The notes below the pieces were generated by a model, which worked only from the letters and a program-made list of their open reading frames with translations, made no database searches and was not told the DNA's origin. Below, in pieces: positions 39,413 to 48,711 of a stretch of 64,000 bases of DNA; position 1 is the stretch's first letter; each line of letters begins with the position of its first letter. The stretch comes from Yamadazyma tenuis (Eukaryota; Ascomycota; Pichiomycetes; Serinales; Debaryomycetaceae): assembly GCF_029203305.1 (NCBI RefSeq), contig NC_089467.1, positions 868,001 to 932,000 on the forward strand. Reading direction: 5' to 3'. A program made the translations under genes and the position numbers.

Positions 39413-40594
39413 GAGGCTTACGTGATAGGGTAGGATGAGTGGACGCTGGCGGTGTTGCGTTTGTGGTGGATAACTTCCAGGCTGATGCGGATGAGAAAAA
39501 TCGTGATAAGTTTATTTTGTTTCGCACAGAAGAAACACCGAAAGGAAGATTTGTAAAGAAATAATGTCTGGCGTGCGACACATACTTAAGGAAAACCTTG
39601 TGTTAGAGTGTACAAAAGCCAATATTGATGGGTGATGTCAAGGAGGGGGCACTGCATAAAGGCTTATCTGGTAGAATTGGTTATATTTCAGCTCAAAATG
39701 CAGTCGCAAGGATCATAGGAGCAATAAGGTTGACGTAGCCTTGCTTTTGCGGAACACCGGCGCAGGGCAACAGGTGCTGGTACTCCATGGTGCTGCGATC
39801 TGGGGAATCCCGTGAGTGCCGCGCCCGGGTACAGGGGCTATTAAATTTGGTGTGCCACATTGCTTGGTCAACGTGGTCGATTTGAGTGTTGCTGTGGTGC
39901 AGCAATACAGTGTTTCCAGGATGAATTGCACACCTCCAATATCCGAATGTCGTGACTAGGTAGTTTTCAATTTCGCTCCTGCCAGTTTTCAATATCGCCA
40001 GTAGAGTAAGGTAATTACTTATGCATAGATCCTGAATATCGCGGTGTAAGTTTATGAATGACGGATGTAAGGCCCCATAATTACGTGATTTTATATATAA
40101 AAATAGCGTGTATTGTATACTAAAAAAGACCTATAGAGTTAGTCTCAATGACTCGAATAAAATAAATGAATTTCCTTCCAGCCTCGGAACGAAATTCGTG
40201 GTAGAAAATTAAAATTGGCGCACTGCAAACAAAGCAAAAAGCGCACACCGTAACAGATTAATATCGGGCGAGTTGATGAATATCGCTGTTGTACTAAATC
40301 AATATCGCAAGAAGAAGTCGTTTTTGTCGCATAATGTGGACTAAAGAGGTTTCTTTTCTAAGCAAGTAGAGAAGCAGTTTTGGGAGTGTTTAATACTATT
40401 TTGTATATATTCAAGTGGTACAGAATTTACAGCCTCTTTGATACGCAATGAAAGAGTCTCTCTTTGGAGGAGCTTTCCCCTCTTCAACCTACTTTTTACT
40501 TGGTAGGACAAGACCTTTGATACCTGCTCAGCGAATGCAATCGTATCCACGATGTTAAAAAATCTTGCATTTCTGAAACTACGGACTATTATAC
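39413..40594. other. Gene-poor spacer upstream of RCK2
   Basis: About 1.2 kb without a convincing gene. The proximal part serves as RCK2 promoter. The 40040-40250 part is AT-rich with several A-tracts. Short frames in 39693-39992 and 40341-40628 have no family resemblance and no supported start. Confidence 0.4.
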
Positions 40595-41095
40595 TTATAT
40601 TCCATTCTTCCTTACTCTTCTCCCACAAGCCGGAGTAAAGTGAATGACGCTAGTACAGCCTAATTCCTTGAGGCCATTGTCCTGATTTGGATAATGCATT
40701 TTTACATATGCTATCCAGTTGCCACTGTGGTCAATTCTGACACAATAAATATAGCAAATGTTGTTATGGTTATCAAGGAAAGTCCCCAATACACCTTCCA
40801 AATTCCACGGTTGTTCAGTAGGCGACCCTGGAACTTTGATCTCCCAGTACAGTTCATCTGAATGAAACGTAACTAAGTCGTTATCATTATGTTTGAATGA
40901 CCAACCCCCTTTACCCCCAACTCTGTTCATCAAACTCTTTAACCATATCTCATAGACTGCTGAACCAAACACAGTATCGTTAACGGCGGCATGATAATCG
41001 GTGCAGTTGGTGGCCACTTTATTGATGGTGTCTGTGGCGAAGGCGTTTATATTTATTAAACTAACAAAGAGTAAAAACGGGAATATTAGGAACAT
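40595..41095 (-). CDS. Predicted small secreted protein, orphan
   Basis: 166 aa from the ATG at 41095. The first 20 residues form a clear signal peptide (hydrophobic FPFLLFVSLI core and an A-F-A cleavage-like end). Two potential N-glycosylation sites follow (NCT at 30, NDT at 39), plus five cysteines (31, then a C-x-x-x-C pair in ICYIYC and two near the C-terminus). The C-terminus is basic (GRRVRKN). I do not recognise the family. It sits alone in a 2.9-kb gene-poor stretch, and an out-of-frame open segment overlaps its 3' end (40341-40628). It may be a young or fast-evolving secreted protein, a degenerate gene, or not expressed. Confidence 0.5.
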   Translation of the reverse strand: MFLIFPFLLFVSLININAFATDTINKVATNCTDYHAAVNDTVFGSAVYEIWLKSLMNRVGGKGGWSFKHNDNDLVTFHSDELYWEIKVPGSPTEQPWNLEGVLGTFLDNHNNICYIYCVRIDHSGNWIAYVKMHYPNQDNGLKELGCTSVIHFTPACGRRVRKNGI

Positions 41096-42272
41096 TAGAG
41101 TAGAAGTAAAATGTGTATTACTGCGAGATTCAAAATTTTCGTGGCCCCAACCAAAATCTTTGTGCGCTATTGAATTGAAGAATATTGCGACATCCAGATA
41201 ATGAGGGTGCAGTATTCAAACCGGTACAGTAATAGCATCACCGAGCTGAGCAATAATATTATTGTCGGTTGCTGTTATCAGATCGCACACGATGAAACGA
41301 GATCAACGGTCAGGTACAGTTACATTCAGATTTCGCACATCATAATCAAGAGAATGACCCTTGTAAGTCTGACAGGGAAATAGCGAGGCTGATAATGTCA
41401 TTTCTTAGTTATCACTTGATGCATTATTAATTAACCTATTTTACCCTTACACTGTCTTGTTAAACTTTCGCAGAATAAGTGTTAGAATTCGGACATGTTT
41501 ATGCTGAGCTTGCTATGTCTTACCGGCGTTGAAGGCCTTCCGGCTGTTTGCCTATCTAGAATTATTTGTGATGGCCTTCATATTTGGTTAAGCTCACTGG
41601 TGAGGTGATCTCCGTACAAGGGCAGTAGAACTCTGAGACATCCTGTACACCGATATAACGATTAAATTGTGGATGTTGTGGTCTTGTGGAACCCAAAATT
41701 AAAGGAAAAGTCCTTGGATATAAACAGTTAGAGGACTTCTGTTACTGTAAACTCTATACACTTACTAAACTGAGCGACTGGGGAAAACTAGCTGGTGTGT
41801 TTTGAGAATATTACCAAACTTTACGCACTCAGATACTGTTCTTTCACCGGTCGTAGCGGGTTTCATGTCTGTCAGTAGATTATATGTAGTGCGTACCACC
41901 GTAGTACTAAATCAAAATTTCTAGCGGCTTTCTCCTAGCTTTGGAAATGTAATCTTAATCTTATATTTCAACTTGCAATGTAATGAGAGAGCCAACTTTC
42001 ACATGGAAGCATATAACTTGTTCTTTCTAACCTGACAATGATGTCTCATTGGCTCAGGATACTTTGGCCAGCGTACAAGGATTTGAGTTGCTGTAAAGGC
42101 TAAATCATATGCATGGTATGCGACATTCACCCTGAACAATTGTGTACAACTAATGAGCGGTAGAAAAATGTCGCAACCATCGCGACGTCGCAGCTTCCGT
42201 TTGTGTAATTTCACTCGGCGAATTTAAGTAGCAATTTCTCATAAACTTCTCAACCACCAAACACTTCTCTAA
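41096..42272. other. Intergenic spacer between orphan secreted gene and HAD phosphatase
   Basis: 1.2 kb, AT-rich, divergent upstream region of both neighbours. I see no ORF with a family match, no tRNA and no repeat. Confidence 0.4.
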
Positions 42273-43001
42273 ATGTCTACTCCTCCAGCGATTGTGTTTA
42301 CAGACTGGGATGGAACTGTCACCCTTCAAGACTCTAACGATTACTTGACCGAGAACCTCGGTTTCGGTTATCCCAAGCGGAGAGCCATCAACGATGAAAT
42401 CTTGAACGGGTCCCTCAGCTTCAGAGACGGATTCCAAAAGATGTTAGATTCCATTGATACGCCCTTCCCAGAGTGTATTGAGTACTTGAAAAAAAACATC
42501 AAGTTGGACGAAGGATTCCGTAAGTTTTACGACTATTGTACGTCCAAGGGCATCCCCGTGGTGGTTATCTCATCGGGAATGAAGCCAATTATTTATAACT
42601 TATTGAAGAGCTTGGTAGGCGAGGATGCAGCTGAGAACATCGAAATTTACTCGAATGAGGTGGTGATCAAAGACGACAACTCCTGGGACATTGTATACAG
42701 AGATGACTCAAGTTTTGGCCATAATAAGGCTCTTTCCATCAAAGAGTATTTGGCTACCCACAAATTCACCAACCTACCACCATTATTTTACTGTGGTGAC
42801 GGAGTTTCTGACTTGTCTGCTGCTAAGGAAACCAACTTGTTATTTGCAAAAGAGGGAAAGGATTTGATCACCTACTGTATCAGAGAAAACATCCCGTACA
42901 CTGAGTTCAGCAATTTCTCTGAAATTTTAGACAAGTTGACCAGTATTGTTGAAGGTAAAAACCTTATTTCCGACTATGTCCAGAACCTGGACCTGAAGTA
43001 A
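42273..43001 (+). CDS. HAD-superfamily phosphatase, YNL010W-like
   Basis: 242 aa. HAD motif I DWDGT is at about residues 11-15 (nucleophile D11, acid D13). Motif II is in VVVISSGMKP (Ser near 93) and motif III/IV in FGHNKALSI and FYCGDGVSDLSAA (GDGVSD binds Mg). The whole length aligns with the uncharacterised S. cerevisiae phosphatase YNL010W, including PFPECIEYL and LLFAKEGKDLITYC. It is a cytosolic small-molecule phosphatase; the substrate is unknown, with phosphoserine-phosphatase-like or glycerol-phosphate-type activity proposed for relatives. Confidence 0.88.
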   Translation: MSTPPAIVFTDWDGTVTLQDSNDYLTENLGFGYPKRRAINDEILNGSLSFRDGFQKMLDSIDTPFPECIEYLKKNIKLDEGFRKFYDYCTSKGIPVVVISSGMKPIIYNLLKSLVGEDAAENIEIYSNEVVIKDDNSWDIVYRDDSSFGHNKALSIKEYLATHKFTNLPPLFYCGDGVSDLSAAKETNLLFAKEGKDLITYCIRENIPYTEFSNFSEILDKLTSIVEGKNLISDYVQNLDLK

Positions 43002-43413
43002 CGGTTGGAGATCAGCTGATTTCCTGCCTATCGATTTTGGGCGTAGCACTTCCATTCTGGGATCTTCCTATAAATAGAGTATAGACAAGCTCCTTAAAAT
43101 AGACAGATACGAACTATGTTCTACAGATACGTATATGTTGCCATTAGATCCCTGGCACTTGTATTTCCGGTGGAACCACAGGCTTTGAACTTTTGGGGCA
43201 GAGGCTTGGTTGGCGGTGGTAGAATGCTAACGCCAAGTGCGCTGAAAAAAAGAGTTGCAAAAAGTGCTCACGCAAACGCATGCAAAGCCAGCGTCTTTCC
43301 GAGTACTCTGGGCAACCAAATCACATCACTCACTTTGGACGACTAACCAAGTATCTGCATGTCTGTGAAAAGTATAGCCAATCAGGTGCACCCCACGTAG
43401 CCGTATATTAGGT
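43002..43413. promoter_or_regulatory. Promoter region of the Nramp transporter
   Basis: About 410 bp. A CCAAT box at 43378-43382 and TGCACCC at 43387-43393 (the core of the S. cerevisiae Aft1/2 iron-responsive site) lie just before the first ATG. A 76-codon frame at 43116-43346 starts with ATG but resembles nothing and is not called. Confidence 0.4.
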
Positions 43414-45051
43414 ATGGCTGTGCTGCACAAAAGTGGTTATGGATCTAAGACTTGCAGTGCGGCGGAAACCTGGGTCAATAAAAGACGCACCTTTTCCCCC
43501 TACTCAATTTTTTTACCACCAATGCTTTCTCAAACATTAACGAACTTCATCCCCATGGGCGGTACAAGCTCCTCGACGTCCTCCGTGTCTACTTTAACCC
43601 CCAAACTGACATGGCAATCGCGCTGTAAACAAGTTCTCAGTAAATATTGCTCGTTCATAGGACCTGGGCTTATGGTTGCAGTCGCATATATGGATCCAGG
43701 TAATTACGCTACAGGTACCACTGCTGGTGCCTCCAACAGATACTCGTTACTTTTCATAGTGTTGGCGTCCAGTATCATGGCCATTTTCCTCCAGAGTTTG
43801 TGCATTAAATTAGGCTCTGTTACAGGATTTGACCTCGCCCGGTGCTCACGAGAATACTTTCCCAAATGGCTTAACATCATCTTGTGGGTCCTCGCTGAAC
43901 TTGCTATCATCGCCACCGACGTTGCCGAAGTCATAGGACTGGCTATTGCTTTGAATATCTTGCTCAAGATCCCGCTTCCTGCCGGTGTGGCTATTACTAT
44001 AGTCGATGTGGTGTTCGTATTGGTGGCATACAGAGCTGACCATTCATCCACGAAATTCATCCGCTACTTCGAGATGTTTGTAGCGGCATTAGTATTGGCA
44101 GTTACCGTGTGTTTTGCGGTGGAGTTGGCCCAGTTGCCGGTCGACGGGGCTGAGGTCAAGGCAATTCTCAGAGGCTTTGCACCTTCTGCACAAATGCTTG
44201 AAGGTTCTGGTGTTTCTATTGCTGCCTCCATCATTGGTGCTACTGTCATGGTCCACTCGCTCTTCTTGGGAAGTGGACTCGTCCAACCCAGGTTGCGGGA
44301 ATATGACGTTAAAAATGGGTATGTGAACTTGAACACATTAGACGAGAAGTCTGAGACTGAGGAAGACTTCTTCTACCGTCGGTACCGTCCATCGTTCCAG
44401 AGTATTAGGTACTCGTTGAAGTATTCGATCATTGAACTCACTCTCACGTTGGTGACGTTTGCGGTGTTTGTGAACCTGGCGATTTTGGTGGTGGCTGGTA
44501 ACACTTTGTACGGAACGGAAGAAGCAGTTGATGCGGACTTATACACCATCCACCGGTTATTGCTGGACAATTTGGCCCCCACTGCCGGGACTGTGTTTAT
44601 GTTGGCGTTGCTTTTCAGTGGCCAGAGTGCTGGGATTGTGTGTACTATTGCCGGCCAGATGGTTAGTGAAGGTCATATTAACTGGACCTTAAAGCCATGG
44701 GTTCGTCGGTTGGTGACGAGAGGCATCTCCATTGTGCCATGTTTCGCTATTTCCGTCGCTATTGGCCGTCTGGGCTTGGGAACAGCTTTGAATGTGTCAC
44801 AATTGGTTATTTCTCTATTGTTACCGTTCTTAACTGTGCCATTAATCTACTTCACCTGCAAGAAGAGCATCATGAGAATCGAAGTTCCAGAACATACAAA
44901 GGGGGCCATCAAAGACGAAACCGATGGAAAATGTTACGTTTACTTCCACAACAATTGGATCACAACCTTGGTGTTGTTGACTATCTGGGTGTTCATTTCG
45001 GTTATTAACATATATGCCATTTACGACTTGGCCAGAAACGGAATTATGTGA
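43414..45051 (+). CDS. SMF3: Nramp divalent metal transporter (Smf3-like)
   Basis: 545 aa, eleven to twelve transmembrane segments. TM1 metal-site motif DPGNY begins at about residue 94. The TM6 motif is MVHSLFLGS (Val280 where MPH is the family rule; the Met and His metal ligands are kept). VQPRLREYD after it and FSGQSAGIVCTIAGQMVSEGHINW are yeast Smf hallmarks. It moves Mn/Fe with protons. Sequence is closest in memory to Smf3, the vacuolar iron exporter. The first ATG (43414) gives a 36-residue leader not expected in the family; 43522 or 43552 are alternative starts. Iron regulation is suggested by TGCACCC and CCAAT just upstream. Confidence 0.9.
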   Translation: MAVLHKSGYGSKTCSAAETWVNKRRTFSPYSIFLPPMLSQTLTNFIPMGGTSSSTSSVSTLTPKLTWQSRCKQVLSKYCSFIGPGLMVAVAYMDPGNYATGTTAGASNRYSLLFIVLASSIMAIFLQSLCIKLGSVTGFDLARCSREYFPKWLNIILWVLAELAIIATDVAEVIGLAIALNILLKIPLPAGVAITIVDVVFVLVAYRADHSSTKFIRYFEMFVAALVLAVTVCFAVELAQLPVDGAEVKAILRGFAPSAQMLEGSGVSIAASIIGATVMVHSLFLGSGLVQPRLREYDVKNGYVNLNTLDEKSETEEDFFYRRYRPSFQSIRYSLKYSIIELTLTLVTFAVFVNLAILVVAGNTLYGTEEAVDADLYTIHRLLLDNLAPTAGTVFMLALLFSGQSAGIVCTIAGQMVSEGHINWTLKPWVRRLVTRGISIVPCFAISVAIGRLGLGTALNVSQLVISLLLPFLTVPLIYFTCKKSIMRIEVPEHTKGAIKDETDGKCYVYFHNNWITTLVLLTIWVFISVINIYAIYDLARNGIM

Positions 45052-45524
45052 GGATTGGCGCTATTCTTGAACCGGGCCCGCCTGTGCTCTCCCCATTTCT
45101 CGCTAGCGCTGCACAAGTTAGTGGCACTTGGGCCACAAAGCAGTAGCACTCTAACTAGTTATAGACCATTGCCCTACTGGTTGCAAGGCCGTAATATATA
45201 TTTTGTTGGTACTACTATATACATCCCCACCATATTCACCTCCACCATGTCGCATGACTCGTATCGTCGTCCGATCTCGCTTCCTCCTTTCGTTTCATGG
45301 TTCCCTCGCATTCGCATTCGCACTTTTTCCATGCCCCTTGCCCATATTGCGATCCCAGGGTTCTCTCCAATTTCAATTTCACTCGTCAAGGGTTAGTGTT
45401 CCCAGTTTATCTCATGGGTCATACCAATCTTAATCTATTACAGAAACTTCATATCACTAAGTCTGCTGCCACCCAAGAAGTGACCCAAGAAGTGACCGTT
45501 GATTCCTTGAATAACGTCGCCGCA
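45052..45524. promoter_or_regulatory. Promoter and 5' leader of the PKA catalytic subunit gene
   Basis: Between the Nramp stop and the chosen TPK start. TATA-like sequences lie around 45195-45225, so the transcript probably begins near 45240-45290. A 49-codon upstream ORF in good context (CACCATG) spans 45247-45396. The TPK frame itself is open back to an ATG at 45297. ACCCAAGAAGTG occurs twice in tandem near 45469-45495. Confidence 0.45.
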
Positions 45525-46685
45525 ATGGATTATTACCACTCGCAACAACCGCATCTTCCCCAACAAGAATCACATTCCACCCAACCCCATGGTACTCAGG
45601 CCCCTTCAATGCACACTCCTGTGAGTGTCCCTACCCCGGTGCATGTCCAGACGGCTCAATTGCCCATCGACCGCACCAGTGAAGCCATCAAAAGATCGTT
45701 ATTACCACAACGCTCCACCGTGTCGAAGGGGAAGTACTCTCTTGGAGATTTCCATATCATGAGAACTCTTGGAACCGGTTCATTTGGAAGAGTACATCTT
45801 GTTCGGTCCGTGCACAATGGCCGGTATTATGCTATTAAGGTGTTGAAAAAACAACAGGTGATTAAGATGAAGCAGGTGGAACATACAAACGATGAACGAA
45901 GAATGTTGAAATTGGTCGAGCATCCGTTCTTGATCAGAATGTGGGGGACCTTCCAGGACTCCAAGAATTTGTTTATGGTGATGGACTATATTGAAGGGGG
46001 TGAATTGTTTTCGCTTTTGAGAAAGTCCCAACGGTTTCCAAACCCTGTGGCCAAGTTTTATGCAGCTGAAGTCACGTTAGCGTTGGAGTACTTACACAGC
46101 CACGACATAATTTACAGAGATTTGAAGCCAGAAAACATCTTATTGGACAGAAACGGCCACATCAAGATCACTGACTTTGGGTTCGCCAAAGAAGTAAATA
46201 CGGTTACTTGGACATTGTGTGGAACTCCAGACTATATTGCTCCAGAAGTGATCACCTCCAAACCCTATAACAAGTCTGTAGACTGGTGGTCTTTGGGAGT
46301 ATTGATTTTCGAAATGTTGGCGGGTTATACTCCATTCTATGATTCAACACCCATGAAGACTTATGAGAAGATTTTGTCAGGAAAGATTCACTACCCCAGT
46401 TTTTTCACACCCGACGTCATTGATTTGTTATCTAGTTTGATGACGGCAGATTTAACCCGGAGATTAGGAAACTTGATGAACGGTCCAGCTGATATCAGAA
46501 ATCACCAATGGTTTTCTGAGGTCATTTGGGAGAAGATTTTGGCTAAAGATATCGAGACTCCTTATGAACCTCCTATCACCGCTGGAGTAGGAGACTCGTC
46601 GTTGTTTGATCATTATCCAGAAGAACAGTTGGATTACGGGTCTGCTGGGGAAGATCCATATTTCCAGTACTTTACAGAGTTTTAG
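45525..46685 (+). CDS. TPK2: cAMP-dependent protein kinase catalytic subunit
   Basis: 386 aa from the ATG at 45525; the frame is open upstream to 45297 (462 aa). The N-terminal 85 residues are Gln/Pro/Ser-rich. The kinase domain has GTGSFGRV near 83, [15 protein letters not shown] near 198, DFGFAKE, and the PKA activation loop [15 protein letters not shown] with phospho-Thr near 231. The AGC tail ends in the hydrophobic motif FQYFTEF. It phosphorylates RRxS/T sites downstream of Ras/adenylate cyclase; the Bcy1 subunit holds it inactive. TPK1 versus TPK2 orthology is not resolved. Confidence 0.93.
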   Translation: MDYYHSQQPHLPQQESHSTQPHGTQAPSMHTPVSVPTPVHVQTAQLPIDRTSEAIKRSLLPQRSTVSKGKYSLGDFHIMRTLGTGSFGRVHLVRSVHNGRYYAIKVLKKQQVIKMKQVEHTNDERRMLKLVEHPFLIRMWGTFQDSKNLFMVMDYIEGGELFSLLRKSQRFPNPVAKFYAAEVTLALEYLHSHDIIYRDLKPENILLDRNGHIKITDFGFAKEVNTVTWTLCGTPDYIAPEVITSKPYNKSVDWWSLGVLIFEMLAGYTPFYDSTPMKTYEKILSGKIHYPSFFTPDVIDLLSSLMTADLTRRLGNLMNGPADIRNHQWFSEVIWEKILAKDIETPYEPPITAGVGDSSLFDHYPEEQLDYGSAGEDPYFQYFTEF

Positions 46686-46817
46686 TGAGCTCACCAAGTT
46701 CGAGATGATTGGGGATTTAGTGCCACTGTCGGAGCTACTCTACTCGAATCATTTGTGATATATACATTTCTTCTATAATACATATAAAATACGTTCAACT
46801 TTTTTTCACTTATGGTT

Positions 46818-47156
46818 TTAGACCCCAAACACTTTTTTACAGTTCAAACACACATAGAACAACAACATCGACGTATCTTTTCTTTTCTGTTGAGACTGGA
46901 AGAACACACAGTCTCGATGATTACAATGAGGACACTCCTTATCACTTCGTGGCAATGTTGGATCACTACCAATATCTTCCACCACTCCTGCAGTTTCTCC
47001 GATATTGGTAATCAACTCATGACGGTATACCTTGGGGTTTTCGGCCAACTCAGTATAGTCACAGTTCCTGCATGAGTATAATAGCCGCAGGTTGTCTCTG
47101 TCTTCACGAGGATACAACATATTATTGCACTCAGCACAGAATCTAAACGAAGCCAT
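46818..47156 (-). CDS. RPB9: RNA polymerase II subunit Rpb9
   Basis: 112 aa from the ATG at 47156. Two zinc ribbons: CAEC/CRNC (residues about 7-32) and CPHC/CLNC near the C-terminus. The central [20 protein letters not shown] segment and [12 protein letters not shown] are near-invariant in Rpb9. It is slightly shorter than S. cerevisiae Rpb9 (122 aa). It contributes to Pol II start-site choice, fidelity and transcription-coupled repair. Codon 23 is CTG at a position that is Asn in S. cerevisiae, consistent with CTG being read as Ser here. Confidence 0.96.
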   Translation of the reverse strand: MASFRFCAECNNMLYPREDRDNLRLLYSCRNCDYTELAENPKVYRHELITNIGETAGVVEDIGSDPTLPRSDKECPHCNHRDCVFFQSQQKRKDTSMLLFYVCLNCKKVFGV

Positions 47157-47274
47157 TGCCAAACAATTATTTGCTCCACCAGCCGTCGCGAAATCTACAT
47201 ACTAAAACTCAGTCGTGCGCACCCCCCAACTCGTACTCGCACTTTTTCACGAATTTTTTTTGGCCAAAGAAAAG

Positions 47275-47285
47275 TGAAAATTTTG
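47275..47285 (+). promoter_or_regulatory. RRPE/RGE-like element upstream of MNP1
   Basis: TGAAAATTTTG lies 26 bp upstream of the MNP1 ATG, the same core seen before IMG1 and in the MRPL50-BCD1 promoter. Confidence 0.45.
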
Positions 47286-47310
47286 AAACCTACAGACACA
47301 TCTAGATACC

Positions 47311-47826
47311 ATGTTGCGTCAGTTCGTGAAACCTTGTGCTAGACTTGTTAGTCGCAGAGCAGTCCTCCCAGTGGTAAGGTTTAACTCCACCGCTGCCGAT
47401 GCTGCTACCGCCTCTCCAAAGGCTGCCGTGGACCCCAAGATCTCTGCCATAGTGGACCAGATCTCAACTTTGACCTTATTGGAAACCTCTTCCTTAATCG
47501 CCGAATTGAAGGAAAAGTTGAACATTTCCGACATTGCATTACCTGCTGCTGGTGCCGCTGCTCCCGCAGCTGCTCCTGTTGAAGAAGAAGTCAAAGAAGC
47601 TCCTGAAGAGAAGACTATTTTCTCGATAAAGTTGGAATCGTTTGACCCTAAATCTAAACCAAAGGTTATCAAAGAAGTGAAGAGCTTGTTAGGATTATCC
47701 TTGGTGGAATCCAAGAAGTTTGTTGAGTCTGCTCCTAAGGTATTGAAAGATAACGTGGCTAAAGAAGATGCCGAAAAGATCAAGGCTACTTTGGAAGGTG
47801 TAGGTGCTAAGGTGACTTTGGATTAA
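47311..47826 (+). CDS. MNP1: Mitochondrial ribosomal protein bL12m
   Basis: 171 aa. Residues 1-25 are an Arg/Val-rich mitochondrial presequence. The N-terminal dimerisation part (LTLLETSSLIAELKEKL) is followed by an Ala/Pro/Glu hinge (AAAPAAAPVEEE). The C-terminal L7/L12 domain then begins FSIKLESFDPKSKPKVIKEV and continues LGLSLVESKKFVESAP to a terminal GAKVTLD. It forms the mitoribosome stalk that recruits translation factors. Yeast Mnp1 is the orthologue. Confidence 0.94.
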   Translation: MLRQFVKPCARLVSRRAVLPVVRFNSTAADAATASPKAAVDPKISAIVDQISTLTLLETSSLIAELKEKLNISDIALPAAGAAAPAAAPVEEEVKEAPEEKTIFSIKLESFDPKSKPKVIKEVKSLLGLSLVESKKFVESAPKVLKDNVAKEDAEKIKATLEGVGAKVTLD

Positions 47827-47903
47827 GTAGGGTTGATGCCTGTTTTACTATCCCTGTATATATACTATAGCTATTCGAATAGCAAATACATCAAAGTTTC
47901 AAC

Positions 47904-48584
47904 TTAGTCTAAAAACACATTACTGGTGTCTATGGATTGGGAAAAGTCTCTTATGTCTCGAAGTTCTCTCACTGGCAGCGACCCAGTTCGAAGAATTGAA
48001 TTGATACGTTTTTTGAGCTGTTGATTGAGACCTGGTGTTGCAAAGTCGAGGAAGTTGACCGGGTCAGTGATGCTATGCATGGACTGGCCCATGGCGTTTT
48101 CTCGTGTGATAGCCGCCTGAGAAATTGAGGCTGACCGAGCCACAGGGTTCTTCACGGGACTACTGAACGTCGAGCTGGCCCCGGTTATATCTGGCCTCGT
48201 GCTGTCGGGCTCCGTACTGTCAAGTGGTTGTATGTGTTCCGTACTGTCAAAGGATTGGTGGTTATTCGATTGTTTGTGAAGTAGTTTTTCAAAATTGACA
48301 ATCAAAACCGTCATACACGCCACTACGTCTGGCGGAATCATACTTCCTTTATATTGATGCTCCAATTCTTGTACAACTGCCACCAAAGATTCCAAGCTGA
48401 CATCGACATATTCGATTTGAAGCACCTCTAGATGTGAATGCTTCAAGTCTCGCTGTATCTGAAAAATCCGTTCCACCAACGACTCAGCACTTTCAGTGTG
48501 AGTACCCTTGTGACTATTGTGGATATCACCCCCCACATAGTGTCCCTGGGACTGGCTCCCACCCTGACGTCGTACTCTATTCAT
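47904..48584 (-). CDS. Hypothetical protein, helical core with DSTE repeats
   Basis: 226 aa from the ATG at 48584. Residues about 33-105 are predicted helical and hydrophobic/acidic (LVERIFQIQRDLKHSHLEVLQI, LESLVAVVQELEHQYKGS, VVACMTVLIVNFEKLLHK). A Ser/Thr/Asp linker with imperfect repeats follows (FDSTEHIQP, LDSTEPDST). The C-terminal block (NFLDFATPGLNQQLKKRINSIL, PVRELRDIRDF) ends in NVFLD. I do not recognise it. Helical core plus short conserved C-terminal motif is compatible with a subunit of a nuclear complex such as Mediator, but that is only a guess. It is divergent from the Rbf1-like gene and convergent with MNP1. Confidence 0.7.
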   Translation of the reverse strand: MNRVRRQGGSQSQGHYVGGDIHNSHKGTHTESAESLVERIFQIQRDLKHSHLEVLQIEYVDVSLESLVAVVQELEHQYKGSMIPPDVVACMTVLIVNFEKLLHKQSNNHQSFDSTEHIQPLDSTEPDSTRPDITGASSTFSSPVKNPVARSASISQAAITRENAMGQSMHSITDPVNFLDFATPGLNQQLKKRINSILRTGSLPVRELRDIRDFSQSIDTSNVFLD

Positions 48585-48711
48585 GGTCTAAATGTATATC
48601 CGATCTGGTGATACGGTTTTCGCGACTGAGTTATTTCTTATCGTTTCCCGACCACACCAGTCCTGTCCCATTACACACTACTCCCGTGCCCCAACACCTA
48701 CACCTTCCGCC

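Noticed and set aside
39693..39992. Two overlapping short minus-strand frames upstream of RCK2
   Set aside because: Unsupported composition, no conserved motifs, and they lie in the presumed promoter.
43116..43346. 76-codon ATG-initiated frame upstream of the Nramp gene
   Set aside because: No family resemblance, low-complexity composition and a position within the probable promoter; not supported as a gene.
45387..45471. Possible intron in the TPK leader joining the 45247 ORF to the kinase frame (GTTAGT ... TTACAG, about 52 nt)
   Set aside because: Joining these sites puts the downstream exon out of the kinase frame and meets a stop; no TACTAAC-like branch point is present. Treated as a uORF instead.
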